The notes: generated by a model from the letters alone, not told the origin. DNA of 64,000 nt from Pseudomonadota bacterium (GCA_029779845.1 JAKOZT010000125.1:1-64000); one strand, 5' to 3'. Numbered from the stretch's first letter, positions 41,990 to 50,965 are shown. Numbers and translations are program-made.

Positions 41990-43767
41990 TGCGGCGCTGC
42001 CCCGCTCCCTGCCTCGCGCTTCGTCTCGCAGGCATCGCGCTCGCGGCGCTGGGCTTCGCGGCCTCGGCTGCGGCCGCGCCGGCGTCGGTCAACGGGCTGA
42101 TCGTCAAGCTGCGCGAGCGCCCCGCCGATGCCGCCGCGCAAGACTCAGCCGATACACGACTCGACCGCGTGCTGCGTGTCGCCGGCATGGGCGCGCACGC
42201 CCGCCACCTCGGCGCGCGCTCGCGCCATCTCGACTTCGGCGCGCGCCTGCCGCGCGAGGAAGCGCAGCGCCTCGCGCTGCGCCTGGCCGAATCGCCCGAG
42301 GTCGAGTGGGTGGTGCCCAACGAGCGCGAGCGCCGCCTCGACGTGCCGCAGGACCCGCGCTTCGCCGCCAGCTACCAGGGCAGCGGCCAGTGGTGGCTGT
42401 TCCCGGCCGGCGGCAGCAACGCCAACGACATCGAAGAGCGCCGCCGCGGCGTGCCCGGCGTGCAGAGCGCCTGGCAGACCAGCACCGGCGGCGCGAACCC
42501 GGTGGTGGCGGTGCTCGACACCGGCATCACCGCGCACGCCGACCTGACGCGGAGCGTGCTGCCCGGGCGCGACTTCGTTTCGACCGTGGAATACGCCAAC
42601 GACGGCGACGGCTGGGATGCCGATGCCTCGGACCCGGGCGACTGGGTCAGCGCGGCCGACCGCGCGAACGCCGCGCTGTTCGGCGACTGCGAGGAGGCCG
42701 ACAGCTCCTGGCACGGCACGACGATCGCCGGCATGCTGGCGGCCGACACCAACAACGGCGTCGGCGTCGCCGCGATCAACTGGAGCGGCCGCGTGCTGCC
42801 GGTGCGCGTGGCCGGCAAGTGCGGCGCCGACGTGGCCGACATCATCGCCGGCATGCGCTGGGCCGCCGGGCTGCAGGTGCTCGATGCGCAGGGCCGCGCG
42901 GTGCCGATCAACCCCAACCCGGCGCGCGTGGTCAACATCAGCTTCGGCGGCAGCGCGGCCTGCAACGCCGCCTACCAGGACGCCATCGACGAACTCGCCG
43001 CGCACGGCGTCGTGGTGGTGGCGGCGGCCGGCAACGAACACGGCGCGGTGACGCGGCCGGCGAGCTGCCGCGGCGTGGTCGGCGTGGCGGCGCTGAACCG
43101 CGACGGCTTCAAGGCGAGCTACTCGAACTTCGGCGGCGCGGTGAAGATCGCCACCGTCGGCGGCGACCCGCGCTGGTACGGCGACTGGGGCATGCTGGTC
43201 GGCGACGACGGACTGCTGAGCATCGGCAACAACGGCAAGACGCAGCCGGGCAGCGCGATCTACACGCGCGAGGCCGGCACCAGCTTCGCGGCGCCGGTGG
43301 TGGCCGGCGTGATCGGGCTGATGCTGGGCGTCAACCCGCAGCTGACGGTCGCGCAGGTCATCGACGGCCTGCAGCGCAGCGCGCGGCCGCATGTGCTGGC
43401 GCCCAAGATGGCGGCCTGCTCCGACCGGAACCCCGGCCGCTGCGTGTGCAGCACCGCCACCTGCGGCGCCGGCATCCTCGATGCCGCGGGAGCGCTGCAG
43501 TACGCGCTCGCGCCGGGCAGCTACGTGGCGCCGAATCGCCAGCCCGAGGTGGTCGACAACGCCGAGATCACGGCGGCTGTCGCGCTCGGTGCCGACCGCG
43601 CGGCGAACGGCGGCAGCGAGTCTTCGTCGTCCGACGGCGGTGGCGGCGGCGGCGCGCTCGGCTTCGGCTGGCTGGCCGCGCTGGCGCTCGCGGTGGCCGC
43701 GCTCAGGCCTTGTCGCTCGCGCAGGGCACGAAGCCGCGCCCCAGCGCCGGCAGGCGCAGCGCGCTGA
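41989..43767 (+). CDS. Secreted S8 subtilisin-like protease with GlyGly-CTERM tail (2)
   Basis: A 592-residue paralogue of the upstream protease. It has a signal peptide ending SAAAA, a propeptide with LRERPADAAAQ and the ending EVEWVVPNERERRL, then D177 (VLDTGITAHADL), H242 (SSWHGTTIAG) and S432 (AGTSFAAPVVAG). The tail is DGGGGGGALGFGWLAALAL plus a basic end, a second GlyGly-CTERM. The ATG shares a base with the preceding stop, so the pair is co-translated. The 3' end overlaps the convergent SPOR gene by 65 bases. Confidence 0.92.
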   Translation: MRRCPAPCLALRLAGIALAALGFAASAAAAPASVNGLIVKLRERPADAAAQDSADTRLDRVLRVAGMGAHARHLGARSRHLDFGARLPREEAQRLALRLAESPEVEWVVPNERERRLDVPQDPRFAASYQGSGQWWLFPAGGSNANDIEERRRGVPGVQSAWQTSTGGANPVVAVLDTGITAHADLTRSVLPGRDFVSTVEYANDGDGWDADASDPGDWVSAADRANAALFGDCEEADSSWHGTTIAGMLAADTNNGVGVAAINWSGRVLPVRVAGKCGADVADIIAGMRWAAGLQVLDAQGRAVPINPNPARVVNISFGGSAACNAAYQDAIDELAAHGVVVVAAAGNEHGAVTRPASCRGVVGVAALNRDGFKASYSNFGGAVKIATVGGDPRWYGDWGMLVGDDGLLSIGNNGKTQPGSAIYTREAGTSFAAPVVAGVIGLMLGVNPQLTVAQVIDGLQRSARPHVLAPKMAACSDRNPGRCVCSTATCGAGILDAAGALQYALAPGSYVAPNRQPEVVDNAEITAAVALGADRAANGGSESSSSDGGGGGGALGFGWLAALALAVAALRPCRSRRARSRAPAPAGAAR

Positions 43768-44404
43768 GGCGCTCGGCCAGCGCCGCGTCGGCGTTGGCGA
43801 CGCGCAGCAGGTGCAGCGTGGCCGGCGCCGCGAGTTCGACCACGCGCGCGCTGCGCACGCCGCGCTGGCTGAACTGTTCGAGCGCGCGTTCGGCGGCGCT
43901 GCGCTCGTCGAAGCGCCCGAGCGAGAAGCCCATCGCGTAGTCGGCCGGTTCGTTGACGAGCTGGAAGGCGACGCGTGTGCGCTTCAGCTCCTCTTCCTTC
44001 TTCGCCAGCGCCTCGCGGTTCGGGTAGCGGCCCATGTAGACCATCCAGCGGCCGGGGCGCTCGAGCGCCACGTCCTGCCAGCTGCCGGGCGGCAGCGCGG
44101 GCTGCAGCGCCTGCAGCGCGGCCAGTGCGGAGGCGGTGGCGCCGGCCGCGAACGGGCCGGCTTCGAGGCAGGCGCCGCGCTGCGGCGGCGCGCTGGCCGG
44201 GTTCGTATCCGGCGCGGCCGCTGCGCTGGCCGCGCCGCCCGGCGGCAGCACGGTGATGCGCTCCGGATGGACCTGGCGACCCAGCCGCTCCGGCTCGCGC
44301 TCGGGGTGCGGCCTGGTGCCGGTGACGCCGGCCAGCCAGCCCTGCGTCCAGGCGAAGAACAGCGCGTTGGCCAGGATCAGCAGCAGGACCGCGGTGCGCA
44401 GCAT
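43703..44404 (-). CDS. SPOR-domain inner-membrane protein
   Basis: A 233-residue protein with one N-terminal transmembrane helix (TAVLLLILANALFFAW), a proline/alanine-rich periplasmic linker and a C-terminal SPOR-like segment (RWMVYMGRYPNREAL, GFSLGRFDERSAAERAL). SPOR domains bind denuded septal peptidoglycan, so a divisome-associated role is likely. It starts six bases after birA. In many Burkholderiales a type III pantothenate kinase gene (coaX) lies between the two; it is missing here. The stop lies inside the end of the convergent protease gene. Confidence 0.85.
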   Translation of the reverse strand: MLRTAVLLLILANALFFAWTQGWLAGVTGTRPHPEREPERLGRQVHPERITVLPPGGAASAAAAPDTNPASAPPQRGACLEAGPFAAGATASALAALQALQPALPPGSWQDVALERPGRWMVYMGRYPNREALAKKEEELKRTRVAFQLVNEPADYAMGFSLGRFDERSAAERALEQFSQRGVRSARVVELAAPATLHLLRVANADAALAERLSALRLPALGRGFVPCASDKA

Positions 44405-44410
44405 CGGCGG

Positions 44411-45313
44411 CTATCCGTTCTGCGGATCGAGCCGCACGCTGACCTCGCCGCTGTGGATCGCGACGAGGCCCTGCGGCGTCTCCAGTTGCAGCGCGCCGCC
44501 CGCATCGATGCCGCGCGCGATGCCTTCGCCCGCGCCGCTCTGCGTGGTGCGCAGCGCGTGGCCGGCGAGCAGGTCGCGGCGCGCGTAGCCGGCCGCGAAG
44601 GCGGCGAAGCCTTCGGCCTCGAAGCGGCGCAGCGCTTGCGCCAGCGGCAGCGCGATGCGGTGCAGCACCGCCGGCGCGTCGTCCGTGCTGCCCAGCTCCT
44701 GCAGGCAGCCGAAGCCGGTGCCGGCGTCCACCTCGGTGAGCGGACGCACGTTCAGGCCGACGCCGATCACCGCCAGCCGCAGGCTGCCGGCCGACACCGT
44801 CTCGATCAGCACGCCGCCGAGCTTGCGGCCGCGCCCGCCGTCGAGCGGGCCGTCCATCAGCCACAGGTCGTTGGGCCACTTCAGGCCGAGGCGCGGCGCG
44901 TTGCCTCCGCCCAGCGGATCGAGCGCATCGGCGAGCGCGACGCCGACGGCCAGCGAGAGCCCGGACCAGTCGGCCCGCGCGATCGGCAGCGAGAGCGAGA
45001 AGGTCAGCGAGGCGCCCGGCGCCGACGACCAGCTGCGCCCCATGCGCCCGCGCCCGCTGCTCTGGTGTTCGGCCACCAGCAGGCAGGGCTGCACGTCGGC
45101 GGCGCGGCGGCCGAAGGCGGCGCTCTCGACGCTGCGCTGCACCAGCACCTCGGCGTTGTCGGGCTCGGGCCGCACCTCCACGCGCGCGCGTTCGAGCAGC
45201 GCGGTGTTGGTCGACGCGCAGCGCTCCACCACCTCGACGCTCAGGCCGGGCAGCAACTCGCGCAGCTGCAGCCACAGCTCCTCGGCGCCCCAGGTGAGAT
45301 GCGGTTCCGTCAT
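44411..45313 (-). CDS. birA: Biotin-acetyl-CoA-carboxylase ligase (monofunctional)
   Basis: A 300-residue biotin-protein ligase that biotinylates AccB. It has the biotinoyl-AMP motif SSGRGRMGRSWSS near residue 85, the conserved LKWPNDLW and the KLGGVLIE segment. No N-terminal winged-helix repressor domain is present, so it is a monofunctional enzyme and not the BirA repressor of E. coli. The ATG at 45313 is 11 bases after the SET-domain gene's stop. Confidence 0.94.
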   Translation of the reverse strand: MTEPHLTWGAEELWLQLRELLPGLSVEVVERCASTNTALLERARVEVRPEPDNAEVLVQRSVESAAFGRRAADVQPCLLVAEHQSSGRGRMGRSWSSAPGASLTFSLSLPIARADWSGLSLAVGVALADALDPLGGGNAPRLGLKWPNDLWLMDGPLDGGRGRKLGGVLIETVSAGSLRLAVIGVGLNVRPLTEVDAGTGFGCLQELGSTDDAPAVLHRIALPLAQALRRFEAEGFAAFAAGYARRDLLAGHALRTTQSGAGEGIARGIDAGGALQLETPQGLVAIHSGEVSVRLDPQNG

Positions 45314-45324
45314 CGCGATCGTGC

Positions 45325-45825
45325 TCAGCGCTTGGGCGCCAGCATCGTGCCGCGGCACTTCCTGGAGCCGCAGCGGCACTCGAACTGCTTCTTCAGCTTG
45401 GGCGTGTACTTCTCGTCGATGATCAGCCCGTAGTCGTAGAACAGCTCCTCGCCGGGCTTGATGGCGCGGCGCGCCTTGATGAAGATGCGGCCGTCGACCT
45501 CGTCGGCCTCGCAGTTCGGGTCGCAGGCGTGGTTGATCCAGCGCGCCGCGTTGCCGCCCACCTTGGCGTCGATGACGTTGTGCTCGTCGACGTGGAAGTA
45601 GAAGGTGTGGTTCGGGTCGCTCGGATCGTGCGGGTGGCGGCGCAGCGCCTCCGGCCAGTCGATCACCTCGCCCTTGTACTCGATCACCACCTCGCCCTTC
45701 TTCAGCGGCTTGAGCGCGAACACGCCCTTGCCGTGCACGCCCGAGCGGCGCACCTGGATGCGGCGGCCGCCCGCCGCTGCGTTGGCGGCCGGGTGGGTCT
45801 TGCCGTTGCTTGCTTGCGCCTTCAT
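45325..45825 (-). CDS. SET-domain protein lysine methyltransferase-like protein
   Basis: A 166-residue protein that is mostly a SET domain. The motifs are SGVHGKGVFALKPLKKGE near the N-terminus, the AdoMet-binding knot NHACDPNCEA near residue 105, and GEELFYDYG, followed by a post-SET zinc cluster CRCGSRKCRGTM. All catalytic elements look intact. Start options are ATG at 45825, 45840 or 45849; I chose 45825 because upstream residues are dissimilar. It is divergent from the topoisomerase gene, and a protein target is unknown. Confidence 0.88.
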   Translation of the reverse strand: MKAQASNGKTHPAANAAAGGRRIQVRRSGVHGKGVFALKPLKKGEVVIEYKGEVIDWPEALRRHPHDPSDPNHTFYFHVDEHNVIDAKVGGNAARWINHACDPNCEADEVDGRIFIKARRAIKPGEELFYDYGLIIDEKYTPKLKKQFECRCGSRKCRGTMLAPKR

Positions 45826-45938
45826 CGTCTTTATGTACATTGAATTCATGGGCGCGCGCGCGTGTATGTGCGTGCGCGCGAAGACGGGATTGTAGGGACG
45901 CGGCCGCGAGCCGCCGCCGCACGCATTCATTTCAAGCC

Positions 45939-48515
45939 ATGACCAAGTCGCTCATCATTGCCGAGAAGCCCTCCGTCGCGCAGGACATCGTGCGCGCGCT
46001 GACGCCGAATGCCGGCAAGTTCGACAAGCACGACGAATACTTCGAGAACGACAAGTACATCGTCACCTCGGCCGTCGGCCACCTCCTGGAGATCAAGGCG
46101 CCGGAGGAGTTCGACGTCAAGCGCGGCAAGTGGAGCTTCGCGCACCTGCCGGTGATCCCGCCGCACTTCGACCTCAACCCGATCGACAAGAGCAAGGGGC
46201 GGCTCAACGCGATCGTCAAGCTCGCCAAGCGCAAGGACGTCAGCGAGCTGATCAACGCCTGCGACGCGGGCCGCGAGGGCGAGCTGATCTTCCGCCTGAT
46301 CCAGCAGCACGCGAAGTCCAAGCACCCGGTCAAGCGCCTGTGGCTGCAGAGCATGACGCCGGCGGCGATCCGCGAGGGCTTCGACAAGCTGCGCGGTGAC
46401 GACGAGATGCAAGGCCTCGCGCAGGCGGCGCGCAGCCGCTCGGAGGCCGACTGGCTGGTGGGCATCAACGGCACGCGCGCGATGACGGCCTTCAACTCGC
46501 GCGACGGCGGCTTCTTCCTGACGACGGTGGGCCGCGTGCAGACGCCGACGCTGTCGATCGTGGTCGAGCGCGAGGAGAAGATCCGCAGGCACGTGGCGCG
46601 CGACTACTGGGAGGTCAAGGCGAGCTTTGCCGCCGAGGCCGGCGAGTACGAGGGCAAGTGGTTCGACCCGAAGTGGAAGAAGAACCCCGACGACCCCGAG
46701 CAGCGCGCCGACCGCCTGTGGACCGAGGCCGACGCGCAGGCCATCGCGCAGGCCTGCCGCGGCGAGCCGGCGAGCGTGACCGAGGAGGCCAAGCCGAGCA
46801 CGCAGGCGAGCCCGCTGCTGTACGACCTGACCACGCTGCAGCGCGAGGCCAACTCGCGCTTCGGCTTCTCGGCCAAGACCACGCTGTCGATCGCGCAGGC
46901 GCTGTACGAGAAGCACAAGGTGCTGACCTACCCGCGGACCGATTCGCGCGCGCTGCCGGAAGACTACGTCAGCGTCGTCAAGCAGACGATGAAGATGCTC
47001 GCCGAGGAAGACCTGCCCGGCCCGCTGCGCGAACTCGCGCCGCATGCGAAGAAGGCGCTGAAGGACGACTACGTCAAGCCGGTCAAGCGTGTGTTCGACA
47101 ACGCCAAGGTGTCGGACCATTTCGCGATCATCCCGACGCTGCAGGCGCCCAGGAGCCTGACCGACATCGAGGCCAAGCTCTACGACATGGTGGTCAAGCG
47201 CTTCCTCGCGGTGTTCTACCCGAGCGCCGAGTTCATGGTGACGACGCGCATCTCGACCGTGAAGAAGGACGGCAAGGAGTTCGCCTTCCAAACCAATGGC
47301 AAGGTGCTGGTCAAGCCGGGCTGGCTGGCGGTGTACGGGCGCGAGGCGCAGGAGGACGACGCGACGCTGGTGCCGGTGAAGCCCGGCGAGGCGGTGCGCA
47401 CCGAGCGCGTGGACGTCAACGCGCTGAAGACCCGGCCGCCGGCGCGCTACACCGAGGCGACGCTGCTCTCGGCGATGGAAGGCGCCGGCAAGCTGATCGA
47501 CGACGACGAGCTGCGCGAGGCGATGGCCGAGAAAGGCCTGGGCACGCCGGCCACGCGCGCGGCGATCATCGAAGGGCTGATCCTCGAGAAGTACATGCAC
47601 CGCGAGGGCCGCGAGCTGGTGCCCTCGGCCAAGGCCTTCCAGCTGATGACGCTGCTGCGCGGCCTGGGCGTCGAGGACCTGACCAAGCCCGAGCTGACCG
47701 GCAACTGGGAGTACCAGCTCGCCGAGATGGAGAAGGGCCGCCTGCAGCGCGACGCCTTCATGGCCGAGATCGCCGCGATGGCCGAGCGCATCGTCAAGAA
47801 GGCCAAGGAGTACGACCGCGACACCATCCCCGGCGACTACGCGACGCTGAAGGTGGCCTGCCCGAAGTGCGGCGGGGTGGTCAAGGAGAACTACCGGCGC
47901 TTCAGCTGCACCGGCAAGGACGGCGCCAGCGAAGGCTGCGGCTTCTCGATCAGCAAGATCCCCGGCGGCCGCAGCTTCGAGCTCGACGAGGTGGAGCGCT
48001 TCATCGCCGACAGGAAGATCGGCCCGCTGGAAGGCTTCCGCTCCAAGGCCGGCTGGCCCTTCACCGCCGAGCTGAAGCTCGCCTACGACGACGAGATCGC
48101 CAACTGGAAGCTGGAGTTCGATTTCGGCGAGGACGCGAAGAAGGCCGAGGGCGACGGCGAGCCGGTCGACTTCTCCGGCCAGGAGCCGCTCGGCCATTGC
48201 CCGAAGTGCCAGGGCAAGGTGTTCGAATACGGCACGAGCTACGTCTGCGAGCACGCCGTGGGCGCGCACGTGACCTGCGACTTCAAGAGCGGCAAGATCA
48301 TCCTGCAGCAGCCGGTGGCGCGCGAGCAGATGACGAAGCTGCTGGCCACCGGCAAGACCGAGCTGCTGGAGAACTTCGTCTCCAACAAGACGCGGCGCAA
48401 GTTCAAGGCCTACCTCGCCTACGACAAGAAGGAAGGCAAGGTGGTGTTCGAGTTCGAGCCGCGCGCCGCGAAGAAGGCGCCGGCCAAGAAGGCAGCCGCG
48501 AAGAAGAGCGCTTGA
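45939..48515 (+). CDS. topB: DNA topoisomerase III (type IA)
   Basis: An 858-residue topoisomerase. The toprim domain begins SLIIAEKPSVAQDIV; the catalytic tyrosine is in VLTYPRTDSRALPEDY near residue 330. Two zinc-ribbon-like Cys clusters (CPKCGGVV; CPKCQGKV) lie in the C-terminal half, and the protein ends in a Lys/Ala-rich tail (KKAPAKKAAAKKSA) like histone-H1-type DNA-binding tails. The ATG at 45939 starts MTKSLIIAEK; sequence upstream of it belongs to the intergenic region. It is divergent from the SET gene and followed by DUF167. Confidence 0.94.
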   Translation: MTKSLIIAEKPSVAQDIVRALTPNAGKFDKHDEYFENDKYIVTSAVGHLLEIKAPEEFDVKRGKWSFAHLPVIPPHFDLNPIDKSKGRLNAIVKLAKRKDVSELINACDAGREGELIFRLIQQHAKSKHPVKRLWLQSMTPAAIREGFDKLRGDDEMQGLAQAARSRSEADWLVGINGTRAMTAFNSRDGGFFLTTVGRVQTPTLSIVVEREEKIRRHVARDYWEVKASFAAEAGEYEGKWFDPKWKKNPDDPEQRADRLWTEADAQAIAQACRGEPASVTEEAKPSTQASPLLYDLTTLQREANSRFGFSAKTTLSIAQALYEKHKVLTYPRTDSRALPEDYVSVVKQTMKMLAEEDLPGPLRELAPHAKKALKDDYVKPVKRVFDNAKVSDHFAIIPTLQAPRSLTDIEAKLYDMVVKRFLAVFYPSAEFMVTTRISTVKKDGKEFAFQTNGKVLVKPGWLAVYGREAQEDDATLVPVKPGEAVRTERVDVNALKTRPPARYTEATLLSAMEGAGKLIDDDELREAMAEKGLGTPATRAAIIEGLILEKYMHREGRELVPSAKAFQLMTLLRGLGVEDLTKPELTGNWEYQLAEMEKGRLQRDAFMAEIAAMAERIVKKAKEYDRDTIPGDYATLKVACPKCGGVVKENYRRFSCTGKDGASEGCGFSISKIPGGRSFELDEVERFIADRKIGPLEGFRSKAGWPFTAELKLAYDDEIANWKLEFDFGEDAKKAEGDGEPVDFSGQEPLGHCPKCQGKVFEYGTSYVCEHAVGAHVTCDFKSGKIILQQPVAREQMTKLLATGKTELLENFVSNKTRRKFKAYLAYDKKEGKVVFEFEPRAAKKAPAKKAAAKKSA

Positions 48516-48519
48516 GCGC

Positions 48520-48843
48520 GTGACCGACGAGCTGCCCGCCTGCCTGAGCCGCCACGGCGAGCGCCTGTGGCTCGCGGTGAGCGTGGTGCCGAATGCAAAA
48601 CGCACCGGCGCCGACGGAGCGCACGACGGCGCGCTGCGCGTGCGCCTGGCCGCGCCGCCGGTGGACGGCAAGGCCAACGAGACGCTGCTCGCCTGGCTGG
48701 CCGCGGAGCTGGGCCTTCCCAAGCGCGCCCTGGCGCTGGTGCGCGGCCAGACGGCGCGGCGCAAGTGGGTGGAGATCGACGCCGCTGCGTCACCGGTGAT
48801 CGAGACGCTGCGGCGTCTGCTCGCCGAGCCACCGCCGCGCTGA
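48520..48843 (+). CDS. DUF167 (YggU) family protein
   Basis: A 107-residue conserved small protein of unknown function. The YggU fold features are LAVSVVPNAKRTG, LRVRLAAPPVDGKANETLL and VRGQTARRKWVEI. The GTG start at 48520 lies four bases after the topB stop. Length is normal. Confidence 0.9.
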   Translation: MTDELPACLSRHGERLWLAVSVVPNAKRTGADGAHDGALRVRLAAPPVDGKANETLLAWLAAELGLPKRALALVRGQTARRKWVEIDAAASPVIETLRRLLAEPPPR

Positions 48844-48897
48844 ACCTGCCAACTTTGGCAGTGTCGCCGCGGGGCGAAACTCCGTAACCTCGCGGGT

Positions 48898-49707
48898 ATG
48901 AAAAAGACCACCGTGTCGTTGGGGATGCTGCTGGCCCTGCTCGCGCCTGCGGCGCAGGCGCTGACCTTCGCGGTCAACGAGGGCGTGAGCTACCGCGTGC
49001 CGCTCGAGGAGGTGCGCGGCCGCTACGCGGCGATCGCGGCGGATCTCTCGAAGATCCTCAGGCAGCCGGTGACGATCGAGCCGGTGGGCGACTACAACCA
49101 GCTGCGCCGCGGCCTGCAGGCCAGGACCTACGAGCTGGCGATGATCCACCCGGCGCACGTGTCGATCCAGGCGATCAAGGGCAGCGGCTACAAGCTCGTC
49201 GCGGTGACCAAGGGCTACCAGAAATACACCGCGAGCTTCCTGGTCGCGGCCGATTCGCCGCTGACGTCCTTGGCCGAACTGAAGGGCCGCAAGCTCGGCG
49301 CGCCCGACGAGGACTCGATCACCGCCTGGATGGTGCGCGCCACGCTGCGCGACGCCAGGCTCGAACCGGCGCAGATCCAGATCACCTACACGCGCTACCA
49401 GGACGCCGTGCCGTTTTTCGTCGAGAACCGCCTCACCGACGCCGGCGCCACCGCATCGAACGCCTTGGTGAAGGCCTGGCAGGGCAAGGGTGGCAGGATC
49501 CTGGCGCAGTCGAAGGCGGTGCCGATCAAGCACATCGTCGCCAGCCCGGCGCTCGCCGCGGCCGACCTGGAGAAGGTGCGCGAGTACCTGCTCGGGCTGG
49601 ACGGCAGCGACGAGGGCAGGAAGAAGCTCGAACCGACCAAGTACGCCGGCTTCGAGAAGTTCGACGAGGCGAAGATGCTGGAGATCGGCGCCTGGCTGGG
49701 GCTGTAG
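48898..49707 (+). CDS. PhnD-like periplasmic phosphate/phosphonate-type binding protein
   Basis: A 269-residue secreted substrate-binding protein with a clear signal peptide (MLLALLAPAAQA). It is related to PhnD/PtxB-like ABC binding proteins: the region ELAMIHPAHVSIQAI and the hinge GAPDEDSITAWMVRATLRD fit. No ABC permease or ATPase gene is near, and phosphonate-degradation genes are absent, so its ligand is unknown; orphan PhnD-like proteins also serve as sensor inputs. It converges on the BLUF gene with stop codons adjacent. Confidence 0.85.
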   Translation: MKKTTVSLGMLLALLAPAAQALTFAVNEGVSYRVPLEEVRGRYAAIAADLSKILRQPVTIEPVGDYNQLRRGLQARTYELAMIHPAHVSIQAIKGSGYKLVAVTKGYQKYTASFLVAADSPLTSLAELKGRKLGAPDEDSITAWMVRATLRDARLEPAQIQITYTRYQDAVPFFVENRLTDAGATASNALVKAWQGKGGRILAQSKAVPIKHIVASPALAAADLEKVREYLLGLDGSDEGRKKLEPTKYAGFEKFDEAKMLEIGAWLGL

Positions 49708-50133
49708 TCAGCCCTGGCAGCCCAGCGAGGCCGTGCTGACCAGTTCGTCGAACAACGCCATCGACACCGCGCCCGACAGCGCGTAGGGGTCGAGCGCGGC
49801 GCTCTCCGAGTACTTCAGCAGCAGCGCCGGGTTCAGCCGCGCGAGGTTGACCTGGCCCATCGACCAGGCGGCGAAGCGCCGCTCGGCGATCTCCTCGTAG
49901 CCGAGCAGCACCACGTCGCGGTGCCGCGCATCGGCGACGATGCGGTTGTACAGCGCGTTGACCTGCATGCGTCCGCCTTCGAGCACCTGCAGGAAGATGC
50001 CGCCGGAGAAGCACAGCACCCCGGTGATGCCGTGCTCGGCGTTGGCCGCGCGCGACTGGCGCAGCAGCGCGAGCAGCATGTCCTGGTCGGCCGACTCGGC
50101 GGCGCGGCTGGCGTAAAGCAGACGGACCAGCAT
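49708..50133 (-). CDS. BLUF-domain blue-light photoreceptor
   Basis: A 141-residue protein that is almost all BLUF domain. The flavin-proximal residues are in place: Y7 (LLYASR), N31 (NAEHGITG) and Q49 (IFLQVLEGG), and a tryptophan in AAWSMGQVNL near residue 90. The C-terminal tail has no effector domain, so it would signal by protein contact. The ATG lies two bases after the folE stop codon (TGAGCATG), so light sensing is coupled to pterin enzyme expression. Confidence 0.93.
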   Translation of the reverse strand: MLVRLLYASRAAESADQDMLLALLRQSRAANAEHGITGVLCFSGGIFLQVLEGGRMQVNALYNRIVADARHRDVVLLGYEEIAERRFAAWSMGQVNLARLNPALLLKYSESAALDPYALSGAVSMALFDELVSTASLGCQG

Positions 50134-50135
50134 GC

Positions 50136-50873
50136 TCAGCCTCCGTTGCGCTTGGACAGCAGCGAGAGGAATTCGCGCCGCAGGTTGGCGTCCTTCAGGA
50201 AGGCGCCGCGCATCACCGAGTTGGTCATCATCGACTCGTCGTCCTTGACGCCGCGCCAGTGCATGCAGAAGTGGTCGGCCTCCATCACGATGGCCAGGCC
50301 GTCGGGCTTGACGCGCTCCTGCAGCTCGTTGGCGAGCATGGTCACCGCCTCTTCCTGGATCTGCGGCCGGCTCATGATCCAGTCGCAGATGCGCGCGTAC
50401 TTCGACAGGCCGATCAGGTTGCTGAACTCGTTCGGCAGCACGCCGATCCACACCTTGCCGAGGATGGGGCACAGGTGGTGCGAGCAGGCGCTGCGCACCT
50501 TGATCGGGCCGACGATCATCAGCTCGTTCAGCCGCGCCGCGTTGGGAAACTCGGTGACCGAGGGCATCGCGCTGTAGCGGCCGACGAACACCTCGTCGAC
50601 GAACATCTTGGCGACGCGCCTGGCGGTCTCCTGCGTGTTGTGGTCGCTGTCGGTGTCGATCACCAGCGCGCGCAGCACCTCCTGCATCCTCGCCTCGACC
50701 TCGGCCTTCAGCTCGTCGAGCTCGCCGGGACGCACGTGGTCGGCGATGTTGTCGTTGGCGTGGAAGCGGCATTCGGCGCCGACCAGGCGGTAGCGGATGC
50801 GCTCCGAGGCCGGCAGGCGCGCCAGCTCCTCCTCGGTGCGGAAGATCGGGGTGGCTTGTTGGGCGGGGGGCAT
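50136..50873 (-). CDS. folE: GTP cyclohydrolase I, divergent form
   Basis: A 245-residue enzyme of pterin synthesis. The zinc-binding core reads SACSHHLCPILGKVWIGVLP, where the usual CEHH is CSHH, and the second cysteine is in DHFCMHWRG, where most family members have a YCVKARG-like form. The GLSKYARICDWIMSRPQIQ segment is standard. Zinc ligands are kept, so activity is plausible, but the substitutions make it a divergent subtype. The ATG at 50873 gives MPPAQQATP. It is followed directly by the BLUF gene. Confidence 0.9.
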   Translation of the reverse strand: MPPAQQATPIFRTEEELARLPASERIRYRLVGAECRFHANDNIADHVRPGELDELKAEVEARMQEVLRALVIDTDSDHNTQETARRVAKMFVDEVFVGRYSAMPSVTEFPNAARLNELMIVGPIKVRSACSHHLCPILGKVWIGVLPNEFSNLIGLSKYARICDWIMSRPQIQEEAVTMLANELQERVKPDGLAIVMEADHFCMHWRGVKDDESMMTNSVMRGAFLKDANLRREFLSLLSKRNGG

Positions 50874-50965
50874 GGTCCGGGCGGCGCGCGATGCAGGGCC
50901 TGCGAGGGTAGCGCAGGCCGCGCGGCCGCGCAGCCGGGCCTTGCCCAGCCCGTAGACTGCGCGCG

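Noticed and set aside
48898-49707. A phosphonate uptake system
   Set aside because: Only a binding protein is present; no permease, ATPase or phosphonate lyase gene is nearby.
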